From Mastigias papua (taxonomy: Eukaryota; Cnidaria; Scyphozoa; Rhizostomeae; Mastigiidae): a stretch of 64,000 bases of DNA. Shown here in pieces: positions 13,371 to 26,922 of the stretch. The notes beneath the pieces are model-generated. The model made no database searches, was not told the DNA's origin, and saw nothing but the letters and a program-made list of their open reading frames with translations. Numbering within the stretch: position 1 is the stretch's first letter; each line of letters begins with the position of its first letter. The translations under genes were made by a program, and so were the position numbers. The stretch lies in the NCBI GenBank assembly GCA_964019165.1, contig OZ025283.1, positions 9,462,001-9,526,000 on the forward strand, given 5' to 3'.

Positions 13371-15292
13371 CATATCATGAAGATAGATATTTCATTTCGA
13401 ATAGTTGCTGTTTACTATTAAGTAGCAAGCGTTGTTAAATTCCATCTATTTTAGTGATTAAGACATTTATCGGGAACTGTAGTTTAATTAAGAAATGCAG
13501 CACCAAGACAATGAAGACGAGAGGCAATTTAGTTCACCAATTCCCATCAGACAAACCGACGGTTTGTAGGCGTTTCAGATCCATTGTATGATCCATCATT
13601 ATTTTGGCCCGAAACAGTATAGAACATATTTATATGGTTTAGAAAAGAGTAAGATTACTGAAAGAATCTTAGGGAGTTAGTCATCAACATGGGAATAGTA
13701 TAAAGGTAACAGATGAAATTATGTTTGTAAAGGTATGAGTAGAAGGAATTAGATTTAGAACAGGCCTCCCAGTTGGCCCTAAAATCCTAAAAGTCCTAAA
13801 ATTTTTCCTTTTATCTCAAAAATCCTAAATTATTCATAAAATTAGACAAGAAACCCTAAAGTTTCTAAGTTTTTCTAAACATTTTAGGTCTGGCATCAGA
13901 TATTATTGATAGTATTAAAGGAAACGTAAAAAGATGATGAATGTGAAGATAAAGCCCTCTTACGACATAGCAACACCAATCTAGCAGAATTCTTGAGCAA
14001 TCGAAATGCAAGCGTAGTTCTATTACGTCCACAAAACAACTAACAAAATATTTGAGAAGTTATAGCATTTAAAATGCGTAGCAAAATGACCAGAAGATTA
14101 GGATATGAAAACTGTGCTTATTGTTTTTAAGCTACTATATTGTCTTCTTCATACCATACTTGTTACGAATCTTAGATGAAATTACATTGCAATGGGTTGA
14201 TTTTTAATGGAAAATATAGCTTTTTTATCATGCATGAAGAGCGATTTTCAGGAGAAATATTTGATAGAAACATTTCGAATTTTCGCAAAAACTGCACTCT
14301 GCTGCAAGATAAATTAATCTCGAGAGTAACCTGCGCAATGTGGGCCAGTCTTTATTGGTCAGACGTGTAGGAAGACATGCGGATAAATCACAACTTCGCT
14401 CCGACCTTCAATTGGTCATGTACTGCATAGCTTCCATTACATGTTGAATATTTAGAGATAAGAAAGAAGACAACGTAGAATTTCCTCAGTATACCCCCCC
14501 CCTGGAAATAGAGGGAGCAGGGATTTAGGGCACAGAAAGGGTAAGTAGAGTGGAGAGGCACTCAAGCATGGCCCATTTTGAAGAAAATTTAATATACCAT
14601 GTTTTGTTAGAAATTCAGCCTGTGTCACAATATCTAGAACATTTGTGAACTATTTCGATCTTTAATTTGAAATGACACAACTTTAACAGTAAAAATTTAC
14701 TCAGTGAATGCACATTGCTTATTAAAAGCACGATATCTTCATGAGAAGAAAAGCATTATTTCCATTCATTGGGCTCTGTTGTTATTTTAATACGTAGGTC
14801 TTAATTTAAATAGCCAATGTTCAAACCTTTTGAAATGTCCTACCTTACCGTAAGAAAAATTTGTGAACATGTTGGAATTTGAAGATATATTTATTCAGTA
14901 TTCCATTGTCATCATGATGTGTTATTGCTTTTACATCACTCTGATAGGTTGATAAACCTCAAAAGCCACTTTTGCCAATCAGATCTGTGCTGTCAGTTCA
15001 AGAATATAGCTTTTGATTTTTCTTTATTATACTTATCTAAGAGTTTGATAATTTATTACTGTATTAAAGCAATAGAGCTGATTCTTGAGTTTCTTAGTAG
15101 TGAGAGAAATGAACTTTGTGTTTATAAGTCACGAAGGAAAGGCAGGTTTTCAATGGAAAACATAATTTGCGAAATTCTTATTTTAATGTTAATAAAGCTA
15201 TGAAATAAAATTATGTAAAATATAAGGAAGATGATATACTAGAACGTCAAAAAGTGTTTTCTCAGTTTGATGGCTTGTGGTAAAATCTTCAG
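13371..15292. other. Gene-free stretch
   Basis: No supported gene. The frame at 14,919-15,203 (+) is open for 94 codons and lies just upstream of the exon-like cluster described next, but it shows no family motif. A 'CCTAAAA-TCCTAAA' phrase is locally repeated at about 13,780-13,880. A C run lies near 14,495-14,503. Confidence 0.35.
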
Positions 15293-16808
15293 TATCAACA
15301 ACTCGATGACTTTGGAAAGAATATCGTTAAATGTAAGGCCCTACTGTCAAGACAACCTCCTTCTTTATATATAACTGGAGTTCCAAAGCTTGACTGTACT
15401 GTTTATTCGAGATCGGTGACAATATGCAAAGGCTGTGTGACAGTACTACGTGGTATATCTAAATGATGAACACCTCAGCTACATGAATATTGTTGAAAGA
15501 TGCCTTCAAGAACATCTTTGTGCGGGAACTTTGCTAGAGTGGATATCGAGTTCACTTGATAGTGGGGTCTAGGACATAGGCAATAAATAGGGTGCATCAT
15601 ATGAGTTTATTCCTGCAACTTATAGACTGGGGGTGGGGGCTACCGTCTAGAATATTTACCTAACAACTAGACTATTTCTGGGTCCTGGCCGTGAATTCAT
15701 CTACTTATGTTTATTGTATGATTATAGTCAATGCTAACGATTATTGACAAACACAGGGGCATGAATGTACTACACACTATATTAGAGAATATTTTTGGCT
15801 TGAAAATATCGTAAAAGCATTGTCCATATTCCTAAAAAAAGTACTGAATTTTGGTACAATTATGTCCTAATAATAATAATATCATATTTATACAGGTTAA
15901 ACTTGTTCAGTAACAATGTGCTGTTATCAATCAAGGACCTGTTTAAAATTCCTAAATAAAAAATGAATATGAACACTGGGAAGCCTGTTAGAATCTGGTA
16001 ATTGATGGCCCCAGTATTTATTATTCCCATGTAACACTTGCAGTTTAGGGCCAGCTTATGGATATTTTTTCCATATTACAGAGCATGTACCCTCCAGACA
16101 TTTGTAGCACTAACCTACAGAGAAACTCAGAAGAGGAGGATGGAAAATGTTTTAAATGTAAAGAGTGGGATAAGCGTTTCATAAAGCAGAGCGAATCCAC
16201 AAACATCTACCAGAATGTCAGTTTCTATTATGCCTCTTAGCCTTAGATTTTAGACCTGAAAGTATTTTTTATTACCCAACGCATTCTCTCTTGTATTCCC
16301 TTTATGCATATGATATTTCAATGTGCTGGAATATTGTCTAGAAAATTGCAATGGCTTTTATGTGGCTTATTTTTCTCAGAACATGTTAGTGTCGAAAATA
16401 GCAACAGCAGCTTGCTGGACAGTTTTGATCCTGAACTTTCCTCCCAAATCCAAGTAAACGATGAATTGTATTGTGCTTCTGTTGAACTGAATAGTGATTT
16501 TTTTCCATTTTCTTTAGTATGCATGTAGCATAACAGTTTGAGATTTCTAATGCAAATTAAAATCTATTTTCCCTACATATACCACCTCTCTTGAAAGGAC
16601 ACTTCAAGACATAGAAACTACAGTTTTTGCCAGTGATTTGTTTCTTTTTCACTTTGTGAACCAAGGGAATGGAAACGGAGAATCAAAAGAGCATGCCTGT
16701 GAGCAGCCATTTCCTAGTCAGGTTGGAGCAAAATTCATGGCCAGGTCCTACTTGTTGAGAATGACAGAACAGAGAAAAAGATATCATCTGAATACTGAAT
16801 ATATTTGA
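15293..16808 (+). other. Cluster of exon-like segments; unrecognised gene or pseudogene
   Basis: Several segments look protein-coding and sit next to splice-like sites. Segment A (15,293-15,463) follows CTTCAG and is open for 57 codons, with residues ITGVPKLDCTVYSRSVTICK and a C-x2-C (CKGC). It stops at a TGA, and the next frame continues openly for 35 codons (15,465-15,569, N-I-V-E-R-C-L-Q-E-H-L-C), suggesting a 1-base frameshift. Segment C (16,082-16,240) follows TTACAG and contains a C-x2-C (CFKCKEW). Segment D (16,380-16,453) lies between TTTCTCAG and GTAAAC. Segment E (about 16,666-16,808) follows AACCAAG and ends with a basic tail and TGA. I cannot name the family. It could be a decayed gene, a live gene with mis-called junctions, or an intron-bearing transposon. 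Confidence 0.3.
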
Positions 16809-16989
16809 TGGGATGTTTAATTTCCTATGTAATATAATTACGGAGGACATCCCATTGAGTTCAATCCACTAGTTCATCTACACCATACAAGCATCAGAAA
16901 CATCATCATTCTTTCAAACTTCTAGGACCTCAATCTTCAATGCACATTTGTATAGTACAAGTAATATGCCTTCCCTTTTTCCCCAACAG

Positions 16990-17620
16990 AGTCTATATAG
17001 TTTACCAATCAGATTTAGCCCATTTTAGCCCATTTCAGTGGCTGCAGCTAGTGCTGTTTCCTAGCAATTTTGAGGAATTTTTTGGCCTTTGGCCACTTTT
17101 GCAAGGAGTGGTTTATTGTAAAACTAATGAGATTTCAATGCTTTGACGTGATTCGATTGTGATATCAGTCAATTAAGGACAAAATTTCAAACGACGCATT
17201 ATTTGCTGGCCATTCAGATCACACTATTTTTAAATTTTGTTCTGTTTTCGTAGGCAATCAGGCTGCAGTTTTGTCTTTTTCTATTTTTTACTGGCAAATG
17301 TAATGGATGCAATTACATTATTAAATTGGCAAATCAGAGTGCAATATTTAATTCCATATTTAAATGTGAGCCTATCAACGCATAATTTCTAGAATTTCTC
17401 CATTTTGTCTTTTTGTAGCCAATCAACGTGGATGATTTCAGGCCATTTGTAGCCTCAGGTTGGTTCGATTTCACTAGTCTCGTTATGGAACCAGCAGAGC
17501 ATTGGAGGGTAAGAACTACTTTAATTTTTATTCTCATCTATTGATCTTACATTCTTCTACTTAAAATTTACGTATACCTTCTACTCTACTTGGCCTAATC
17601 GATGTAACAGTTGTAGAGAT
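16990..17620 (+). repeat. Decayed copy (A) of the CCAAT-rich dispersed repeat
   Basis: It matches 30,390-31,000 in order. It begins with CCAATCAGAT followed by 'TTTAGCCCATTT...GGCTGC-GCTAG' and ends with AGCCAATCA, 'GGCC...GCCTC-GGTTGGTTC', 'GGGTAAGAA', 'TTATTCTCATCTATTG' and 'CTACTCTACTTGGCCTAATCGATGTAA'. Fewer intact CCAAT boxes survive than in copy B (about 17,005 and 17,419; others mutated to GCAAT, CAAAT or CCATT). Confidence 0.7.
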
Positions 17621-18396
17621 ATGTTACACGACCTCTGGAAGAATAACAGCTACAATAACAGTTGAAGTAAGTTAGCATTTTAACTTAGAATCACAAGATA
17701 TATAATACTGTGCTCGATATTTACCTGTTATATGGCTATATTCTTCTACTTTTTTTATTTTAAAACGTCATTGCAAGAATGGCATAATAGAACTTTTTTA
17801 AAATTATTCCATCTGTCCATTGTCGTCATTATTCTTTTAAGTTGGTTCTTTTGATTTCATTACAATATTTGACGCCTTTCAATATCTCAGCTAGAAAAAC
17901 ATCATCCGTGTTTTAATCATCATATCATGTGCACCTATTTGCAGTATCTGTCATCAAAATATGCTTTAATTCAAAACCATAACTGCATACCTTATGTTCT
18001 TTTTTCTTCTATAGACTTTTCTAATAATTCCACTTATATCAACCAATGCTGATTCAGCGTCTGCTTGAATAATTAATGCTACCATAAGTTTATCTATTAT
18101 TTTTAGGTTTAGGGATTAATACCTGGTTCCACATGATATAACAACTATTTGTTTGAATTCTGTTTTATTACACTTTTGGTCAGCATATAATTCTTGTGCT
18201 GAAAACGAATGCATGCATTTTTGGTACATCATGTTTCTATGTGCAATTTTTCGATAGAATTGGTCAATTTATTGATATTCGTAATTAGAAACTAAATTTA
18301 TATTATATTTTAAAGTTATACATTGTACCATTGTACCTGTAAGAGCCATATCTGTGTAGTCTGTAGTCTAATTTTTATGTATTTTTGTCTTCTCTA
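17621..18396. other. Non-coding stretch up to the transposon insertion
   Basis: AT-rich sequence without recognisable features. It ends with TCTA (18,393-18,396), the left copy of the transposon target duplication. Confidence 0.5.
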
Positions 18397-18932
18397 GGGT
18401 AATTCCATATGAAACCAAAAAGTTAAAAGCCCAAAATTGCCCTCACCCTCTGTGATTCTGTCCATGATTCTTACACTTGTTTCTGATGGTAAGAAAAACT
18501 ATGTACCAAAGTTCAGCTTCATATCTTTTACCGGGACTGAGAAATCAGCTTCTAAATATTGTGCCCATTTTGCCCTGATCCACGACCCCCAAACTGTTAA
18601 ACATCAGTAACTGTATGTTCTAGTTGTGCCATTGGGCTCAGTGATAGCTCATTTTGAAGCTCATTTCAAGCTCTGTTCAAATATGATAGCTTCTCCGACC
18701 TGCCCTACATGACCATAATATCAATCTTGAAAAACCATCTTTGTTTTCATTGGCTCCCTTTGATTTAGTAACTATCCCCCCTTAGCCAAATTTAGATCAA
18801 ATACCTCCTTGGTGTATAGATGGTCATGATACAAATTTAGAGTGATCCCCTATGGATGACTCAGTTATGGGTTTTGGAAAAACAGTAACCCCACAAAATA
18901 TTGAGAACTAATACAAATAGTAGAAATTTCTC
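18397..18932 (+). repeat. Left terminal inverted repeat (~536 bp)
   Basis: It matches the reverse complement of 21,793-22,320 almost end to end. Examples are the shared blocks CATAACTGAGTCATCCATAG, GACCATCTATACACCAAGGA and GGGGGTCGTGGATCAGGG, each present in the opposite orientation on the right. Differences are scattered single bases and short indels. Confidence 0.9.
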
Positions 18933-19317
18933 TTTTGTCTGCAATATGAATGTCAAATGGACAAGGATTCTTTCAGAAATCTTGATCGTTTTCTCAATGC
19001 TTGTCTTATTGTGATTTTAAAGTTGCTACAAGATTCCCTTAGGTTATGGTTTTTATTGGGTTTTGTCTTCTAAGTGCATATATCATTGTCTAGCACTGGC
19101 CTTATTTGCAGTGAAAACTTTGTTTCATTGACCATCTGTCCTGTTTGAACTCTATTCAATTGGATGACTTTGTTGTTTGTAGCAGTTTGTTTTACTACAA
19201 GATATAAAGCAATTCAAGTGGGGATTTGATTGCCCCATGTGTATTTAGAATTTTGACTGAATTGATGAATGAAATTCAGAAAGGATATTTAATTGAGCTC
19301 TTTAGCTAGGAAGTTAG

Positions 19318-21666
19318 TTGAGATGTTCAAAGTTGCGTTCAATGATGGAGCACTCTACTAGAAGATGTGAAATTGGTCTAAAGCTGAATGAAAGCTGTGA
19401 GCTGATAGAAGAATCTAATTTCTATGTACTGGACAAGGAGGAGGTTAAAATACTAGAAGTGCGAACACAGTGCAGCCTACTTACAAAGATCTGTCAGGGA
19501 CATGGGGAATCATTTCTTACACAGCATACAAATCACCAACGAGCATGCTGCGTTCCTAGGTGCTTGTCAAAAAAGTTTGCACACCTTGCAGGAAGGAGGT
19601 ATCATCCCATACCTATGCGATCCAAGAAGCTGAGATCGAAACTGCTCCAAAATATGAAAGTGACATAGAAACAGGCCTATCAGAAGAAACTTAGAATGGA
19701 TAATGTGCCTGAGGCAAAAGATGCACAGGACAATTCAAAAGAATCAGAAATGTTTTATGATGAAATGATTTTACAACTGAAGGAGAAGTTCGAAATGTCA
19801 GACAAGAGGAGTGAACAAGGTCAGGTTCTTACTGTGCTTCCAAGTAGCTGGAGTGTTAGAAAGATTCAAGATGAATTTGGAGTCACTAACTTCATGGCAA
19901 GAGCGGCAAAGAAATTGGCAAAAGAGAAGGGGGTACTTTCTACACCAAATCCAAAACCTGGCAGAAGCATACCTGAAATTATTGTCGATCAAGTAAAGAG
20001 GTAAGAGTAAAGGTTTTATCAATGTGATGATATTAGCCATCAGACGCATGGTAAAAAAGATTGTGTTGCAATGAATGTCAATGGGAGAAAAATTATGTTT
20101 AAGAGGCGACTGATACTTTGGAATTTGAAAGAATGCTACCGAAGATTTAAAGAGAAGTCAGCAGATAACATAGGATTTTCACAATTTGCCTCCTTACGTA
20201 CGAGAAATGTTGTTCTACCCGGTGGAAGTGGAACGCATGCAGTGTGCGTTTGTGCAATACATCAGAACGTGAAACCCATGTTTGATGGATCAAGGATATC
20301 AAGCTTGCCTGAGTTTCGAGCTGTAGTTGGAGGGTAGGGAAAACTATCCTACCAAAATTTGCTAGCCGGTTTTGCATGCAATCCCCCACAACCAGAGTGC
20401 TTGCTTAGCCGTTGTTCAATGTGTGGAAAAACTGACAAGCTCAAGTTTGACCTCTTGGAAATCTTCAACCAGCTTGCAATTGATAAGTTACATTTAAATT
20501 ATGGGTGAATGCTAACAGAACAAATCTCGAAACAATTATTAAGAGCACTAATGATTTTCTAGATGATCTTATTGATACACTATGGAATTTACAACGCTAT
20601 TCATTTATGGCTACCGAGCAGCCAAGATTTGTGAGGTAGATCAAAGAAGGGCCAATGGATGGACAAGTGCTTGTCCTATGTGATTTTGCTGAGAACTATT
20701 CATTTGTACTTCAAGATGAGATCCAGGGACATCACTGAACAATTAGCCAAGCTACAATCCATCCTTTTGTTGTGTACCATCGTTCTCCTGTTGAAGGCAG
20801 TGAAACTAATGACTTGAAGGAAATCAGTTTTATGGTAATGTCTGACCACCTGTTACACGACGCAATACATGTTCATCATTTCCAATGTAAACTAATCGAG
20901 TTTTTGAAAGAAATTATTTCATTCAGAAAGGTTATGTATTTCTCAGATGGAGCTGCATCTCAATACAAGAACAGGAAAAACTTCATAAACCTTGCAAATC
21001 ATGAAGCTGACTTTGGGATGCCTGCTGACTGGCACTTTCTTTGCAACTTTCCATGGGAAAGGTCCTTGTGATAGAGTTGGGGATACTGTTACAAGGTTGA
21101 CAGCAAGAGCAAGCCTGCAAGGCCATTTCAAAATCAAATTCAGACAGCATTGCAACTGTTTCAATGAGCCAAAGACACTATTAAAAGTATTCACTTTGCA
21201 TGTGCCACAAACAAGGAAATACTGGAAAGTGGAAAGAAACTTGCTCAAAGATTTCTAAGAAGTAAAGCGATAGAAGGAACTCAGAAACTTCATGCCTTTG
21301 TTTCAATACCTGACTGCACAACAAAGATAAGGGCTCGAGAGTATTCCTTTGCTGTAACTGAAACAACATTTGGTGTCAGTAAAGTATCTTTGAAAGAATT
21401 ACTAGGATGGGAAGTGATAAATGGATATGTTACATGCGAGTATGATGGTAAATGGTGTCCTTGAGCAAATTCCAACAAGAGAACTAAAAGTGAAATTTCT
21501 GCATCCTTCAGGACCAGCTACTTCTCTCTCTTATCCAAGAAAGGATGATGTTCTTATTCTGCCTCGTCATGCTATTCTTTCAACAGTCTCTCCAGTCACT
21601 GTGACAGGCAGAACATATACTTTGAGCAACATTGAAATAGCTGAAACAACAATGTGTCTAAAATGA
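19318..21666 (+). pseudogene. Sola-like transposase, multiply interrupted
   Basis: Pieces in several frames (19,318-19,668; 19,696-20,004; 20,071-20,337 continuing past a stop to about 20,505; 20,660-20,737; 20,772-21,068; 20,992-21,255; 21,280-21,666) follow in the order of one long protein. Candidate catalytic acids lie in VLCDFAENY (Asp codon 20,682-20,684) and YFSDGAASQYKN (Asp codon 20,946-20,948). HGKGPCDRVGDT (about 21,055-21,090) follows just after a frameshift. A Cys-rich stretch precedes them, with CSMCGKTDK near 20,420. The C-terminal part has FLHPSGPATS and RKDDVLILPRH. At least three stops and two frameshifts mean it cannot make an active enzyme. Family placement is from remembered motif layout. 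Confidence 0.7.
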
Positions 21667-21792
21667 GGTATAGCCAATACCACAGACACCAAACATTCAC
21701 TGGTATACGGTTGTAGCTTTGACTGCTAGCTCATTTTAAAGCCCTTATTTCAGATCTATTCAAGTTCAATATGAGTTTTTGCAGATGACAGT

Positions 21793-22320
21793 AGAGAGAT
21801 TTCTACTATTTGTATTAGTTCTCAATATTCTATGGGGTTACTGTTTTTCCAAAACCCATAACTGAGTCATCCATAGGGGATCACTCTAAATTTGTATCAT
21901 GACCATCTATACACCAAGGAGGTATTTGATCTAAATTTGGCGAAGGGGGGATAGTTACTAACTCAAAGGGAGCCAATGAAAACAAAGATGGTTTTTCAAG
22001 ATTGGTATTATGGTCATGTAGGGCAGGTCGGAGAAGCTATCGTATTTGAACAGAGCTTAAAATGAGCTTCAAAATGAGCTATCACTGAGCCCAATGGCAC
22101 AACTAGAACTACAGTTACTGATGTTTAACAGTTTGGGGGTCGTGGATCAGGGAAAAATGGGCAAAATATTTAGAAACTGATTTCTCAGTCCCTGTGAAAG
22201 ATATGAAGCTGAACTTTGGTACATAGTCGTTTCTTACCATCAGAAACATATGTCAAAAATAATATTAGAATCGGGTAGGGTGGAGACATACAGGTTAGTT
22301 GGTTTGGCATGGAATTACCC
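21793..22320 (-). repeat. Right terminal inverted repeat (~528 bp)
   Basis: Inverted partner of 18,397-18,932. The outer 12 bases match perfectly in complement, and the following TCTA is the right target duplication. Confidence 0.9.
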
Positions 22321-22360
22321 TCTACTAATTCTATAAACATTTTAAGTATTTTAGCGTCTT

Positions 22361-23074
<714 letters not shown>

Positions 23075-23669
23075 ATTTTGTAGTCTCTTTTCCATCGATT
23101 TCTTAGTCTGAGACGTAAGGCATTCGCCAGTTTTTGATGATATGCTCCTTTCCAGATTCACCTAAAAATGATCTTACATCTTTCTTATTATACATTGTTA
23201 GCTGCTTTGTTCAAAAACATGAATTCAATTTTTAACGTTTTGTATTCTCCTCCCCAGAATGCATCAGTGATGATATTTTGTATATTTCATTCTTTTGAAT
23301 TTTAGACTTTTACATTTGAATTTTGAATCTATATATTTCACTTTTTAATTTTGCGTCCACGAATTAGAACTACAGTATCTGGATACGCTTTCCAAAATAC
23401 CTAGGGTTTATTTTACACTCTATTAATTCTATATATGTCTTTGGGTGTCAGTTTTTGCATCTCTTTTTCCTAAAATGAGCCCTGCATTAGATCAACATAC
23501 AAATCAATTAATGCATATGTAGATGTGGTTGCTTTTTAAACATCTATCCAGTTGAGGGCACAACCTTTGTCGAAAGTTTTTTGTTTATATTTTGATGTTC
23601 ATATTTTATAACTTTTCTATTGTTCTTATAGTCAAGAAGTTTCTGCCCTCCACTTATGGCACATCACCT
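23075..23669. other. Non-coding spacer
   Basis: AT-rich sequence between the microsatellite and the 107-bp array. Nothing recognised. Confidence 0.4.
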
Positions 23670-24330
23670 TAAATATGGGTCATTTTGGGGCTAAGTACGA
23701 AGGCTATAGTCTTACGTTTTCTGCAAAATTAACTCGGTTTCATCACTTTTCACTCTCAATTAAAAATCAATCAATTTCAATTTAAGTGATTTTTGCAAGA
23801 GATACCAAGGCTATAGCCCTTTTTGGCCAGAATTGACTCAATCTCATCACATTCTAATCTACAACAAAACTGAATCAATTTTAATTTTTTTCATTTTTGG
23901 GCAAATAGCAAGGTTATAGCCTTACTTTTCGGCCATAATTTGCGCATTTTCATCACTTTCTAATCCACAATAAAAATCAACCAATGTCAATTTTTGTCAT
24001 TTTGGGGCAAAATACCAAGGTTACAGCCTTCCTTTTTAGCCAAAATTGGCTCAATTTCATCACTTTCTAATCTACAATAAAAATCAATCCTTTTAAGGTT
24101 CCTATAAATCAATCAATTTTAATTTTTGTCATTTTTGAACAAAATACCTAGGTCATAGCCTTAATTTTCAGCCAAGATTGGCTCATTCTCATCACTTTCT
24201 AGTCTACAATAGAAGTTAGTCAATTTCAATTTTTGTCATTTTTGGGGCAAAATACCGGGATTAAAGCCTTACTTCTCAGTGAAGATAACTCTCTAATCCA
24301 CAATAAAAGTCAATCTTTTTTTTAATTTGG
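23670..24330 (+). repeat. ~107-bp tandem repeat, 6 units
   Basis: The anchor phrase 'AAGG-TATAGCCTTA' recurs at about 23,707, 23,814, 23,916, 24,024, 24,156 and 24,264. Spacings are 107, 102, 108, 132 and 108 bp; the 132-bp unit holds a ~24-bp insertion. Each unit also contains 'CAATTT-CATCACTTTCTAATCTACAATAAAA' and 'TCAATTT-AATTTTTGTCATTTTTGGG'. Edge units are the most diverged. No open frame persists, so this is a non-coding minisatellite. Confidence 0.85.
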
Positions 24331-25194
<864 letters not shown>

Positions 25195-26807
25195 ATTTCA
25201 GTGTCAATGTTGCAATATCAACAGTATATCATATAAAATTTTTATTCTTGTGCTCAGGTTGCACTGTTTTAAGTAATATTTGTGGATTGGTGATGTTGTG
25301 CTTGAGATTGTGTAAGAGTAAAGATCTATACTCCACTTCACTATCTAAGTTGATGGCCTATGTGTTTCTGTTGATGAATATTGTCACACGTGGATGTTTC
25401 TGTTTTTATAATAGCCATCTATTTAGTTCTTTTTCTACTCAATCATTGTTTTGATGCAGCAGTAAATCCTTGTAGAATGCAGGAATACAATTGAGGGTAA
25501 GGCACTGCATGAGCACTAGTAATGGAAAATTAAATGAGAATCAATTAGTAGATAATTCTTTGAAGCAAAATTATCCCCCAAGGTAGCTCTAATTTGTAAA
25601 TTAAGCATGCATGGAGTTTTTATTCCATCATACCCTCTGTGTAGTAGTCTCTGGAAAAATCTTCACTGATTTTCCACCTTTTTAACTAATGTTTGTATTC
25701 TCTGGTCATTGCTGCAATCATGTAGAGGCTCATATGTCTTTGTGTACTGGCAGACCCCCATTCTATCTGATATGTTCAAATGCCTCAAAGGCTTTTCTGC
25801 TTTTTGAACTACATCATATCAGAAATAATTATATTTTATTTTGCTCAATTTTTAACTTTCAGATCTGCAAGAATACTTTGCAATTGAGAAGATGTACATA
25901 TGTCTTGGGCTGCTCCTAAAGGAAGGAAATAGTCAGTATCAATTGAGACTTTTGAACAAGTGAATTATTTTATGAAAGAACGCAGAATAACTTCTGACTT
26001 TTTATGTAAGTGACATTTCATGATCGTACTTTTCATCACAGTGATAATTAGAATTAATTGCAGTATGCAACTTAGATGCCTCAAGCATAATAGCCTATTA
26101 CTTTACTTTTACTGATATGGAATATGCTAGGTATACATTGGTCAACATCAAGTTACACAACAATTTGTATGATTTGGAAGAAATAGAAAACGTTTGTTCT
26201 TGCATTGAAATGTAATCCCACTTCATAAAGATAATGCTTCATCCTGAAATGAAGACATAATTTTGTTTTGTTCCAATCTGACAAGTTTTTTTTGGAAACA
26301 ATCCCCCCCCCCCCATTTTCTTGTTGCATTTAATTTATGGACAAAACACATCTAATTATAAGGAATATTTATCAGTGCAATTTTAAGAAGATATTTGGTG
26401 GAGCCCATAAGGTTTCCTGAACACACATTTTATTTTCATTTTAATGTGAATGGTACCAGTTGTGTGCAAAGTTGACAATAACAACATTGATTAAGTTATA
26501 CAAATGCACACTTGAGGAGTTAAGAAGTTGTTTTATTATACAGTTTTACTTTTTACTACTGCACAAGGGCAATTCCATTGTGATTGATGTACACTTTGCA
26601 CACTTTATGGTAGCTAAAAATTGGCTTTCAATTAATTGAAACATTTTGATCAATTCATGTAAAGCATTGGTACTTCAGTGAAAAAGTCACACCAAAAATA
26701 AAAAATGTCTACCTTTAATCAATGGAGATAAGCCACTGGATGTATTGTGACAGATTTATTCACAAAAATCATATTGTTCTATAAAAAGTCTTTTAGCACT
26801 ACAGCAC
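25195..26807. other. Gene-free stretch
   Basis: No recognised coding sequence. The frames at 25,260-25,454 and 25,689-25,919 show no domain signal. A C run of about 11 bases sits at 26,304-26,314. Confidence 0.35.
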
Positions 26808-26922
26808 TTCACTATAGCTTGAAAAAGCAGAAGCATTTTTTAAGCTTACTGAAAGCTTTTTTCGTCACAGAAAACTTTCAATATGCTTAAAGAATGTTTC
26901 CACTCTTTCAAGCTATAGTGAA
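26808..26922 (+). repeat. 115-nt near-perfect hairpin
   Basis: The left arm starts TTCACTATAGCTTGAAA-AG and the right arm ends CTTTCAAGCTATAGTGAA, which pair. Inside, AAGCATTTTTTAAGC pairs with GCTTAAAGAATGTTT (few mismatches/wobbles) and CTGAAAG pairs with CTTTCA. A loop of about 18-20 nt remains. It could be a miRNA-like precursor or a miniature palindromic transposon; no flanking duplication is obvious. Confidence 0.7.

Larger units (their letters stand above)
18397..22320 (+). mobile_element. 3.9-kb DNA transposon, Sola-like, with long TIRs and 4-bp TSD
   Basis: Termini are GGGTAATTCCAT at 18,397 and its exact complement ATGGAATTACCC ending at 22,320. Both are flanked by TCTA (18,393-18,396 and 22,321-22,324), a perfect 4-bp target duplication. 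The inverted repeats extend about 530 bp inward with small differences, so the element is an old but full-length insertion. Inside are frame-broken pieces of a DDE/D-type transposase (19,318-21,666). A 4-bp duplication with this kind of transposase fits the Sola superfamily, but that name is inferred. Insertion was beside the (TCA)n block. Confidence 0.85.
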
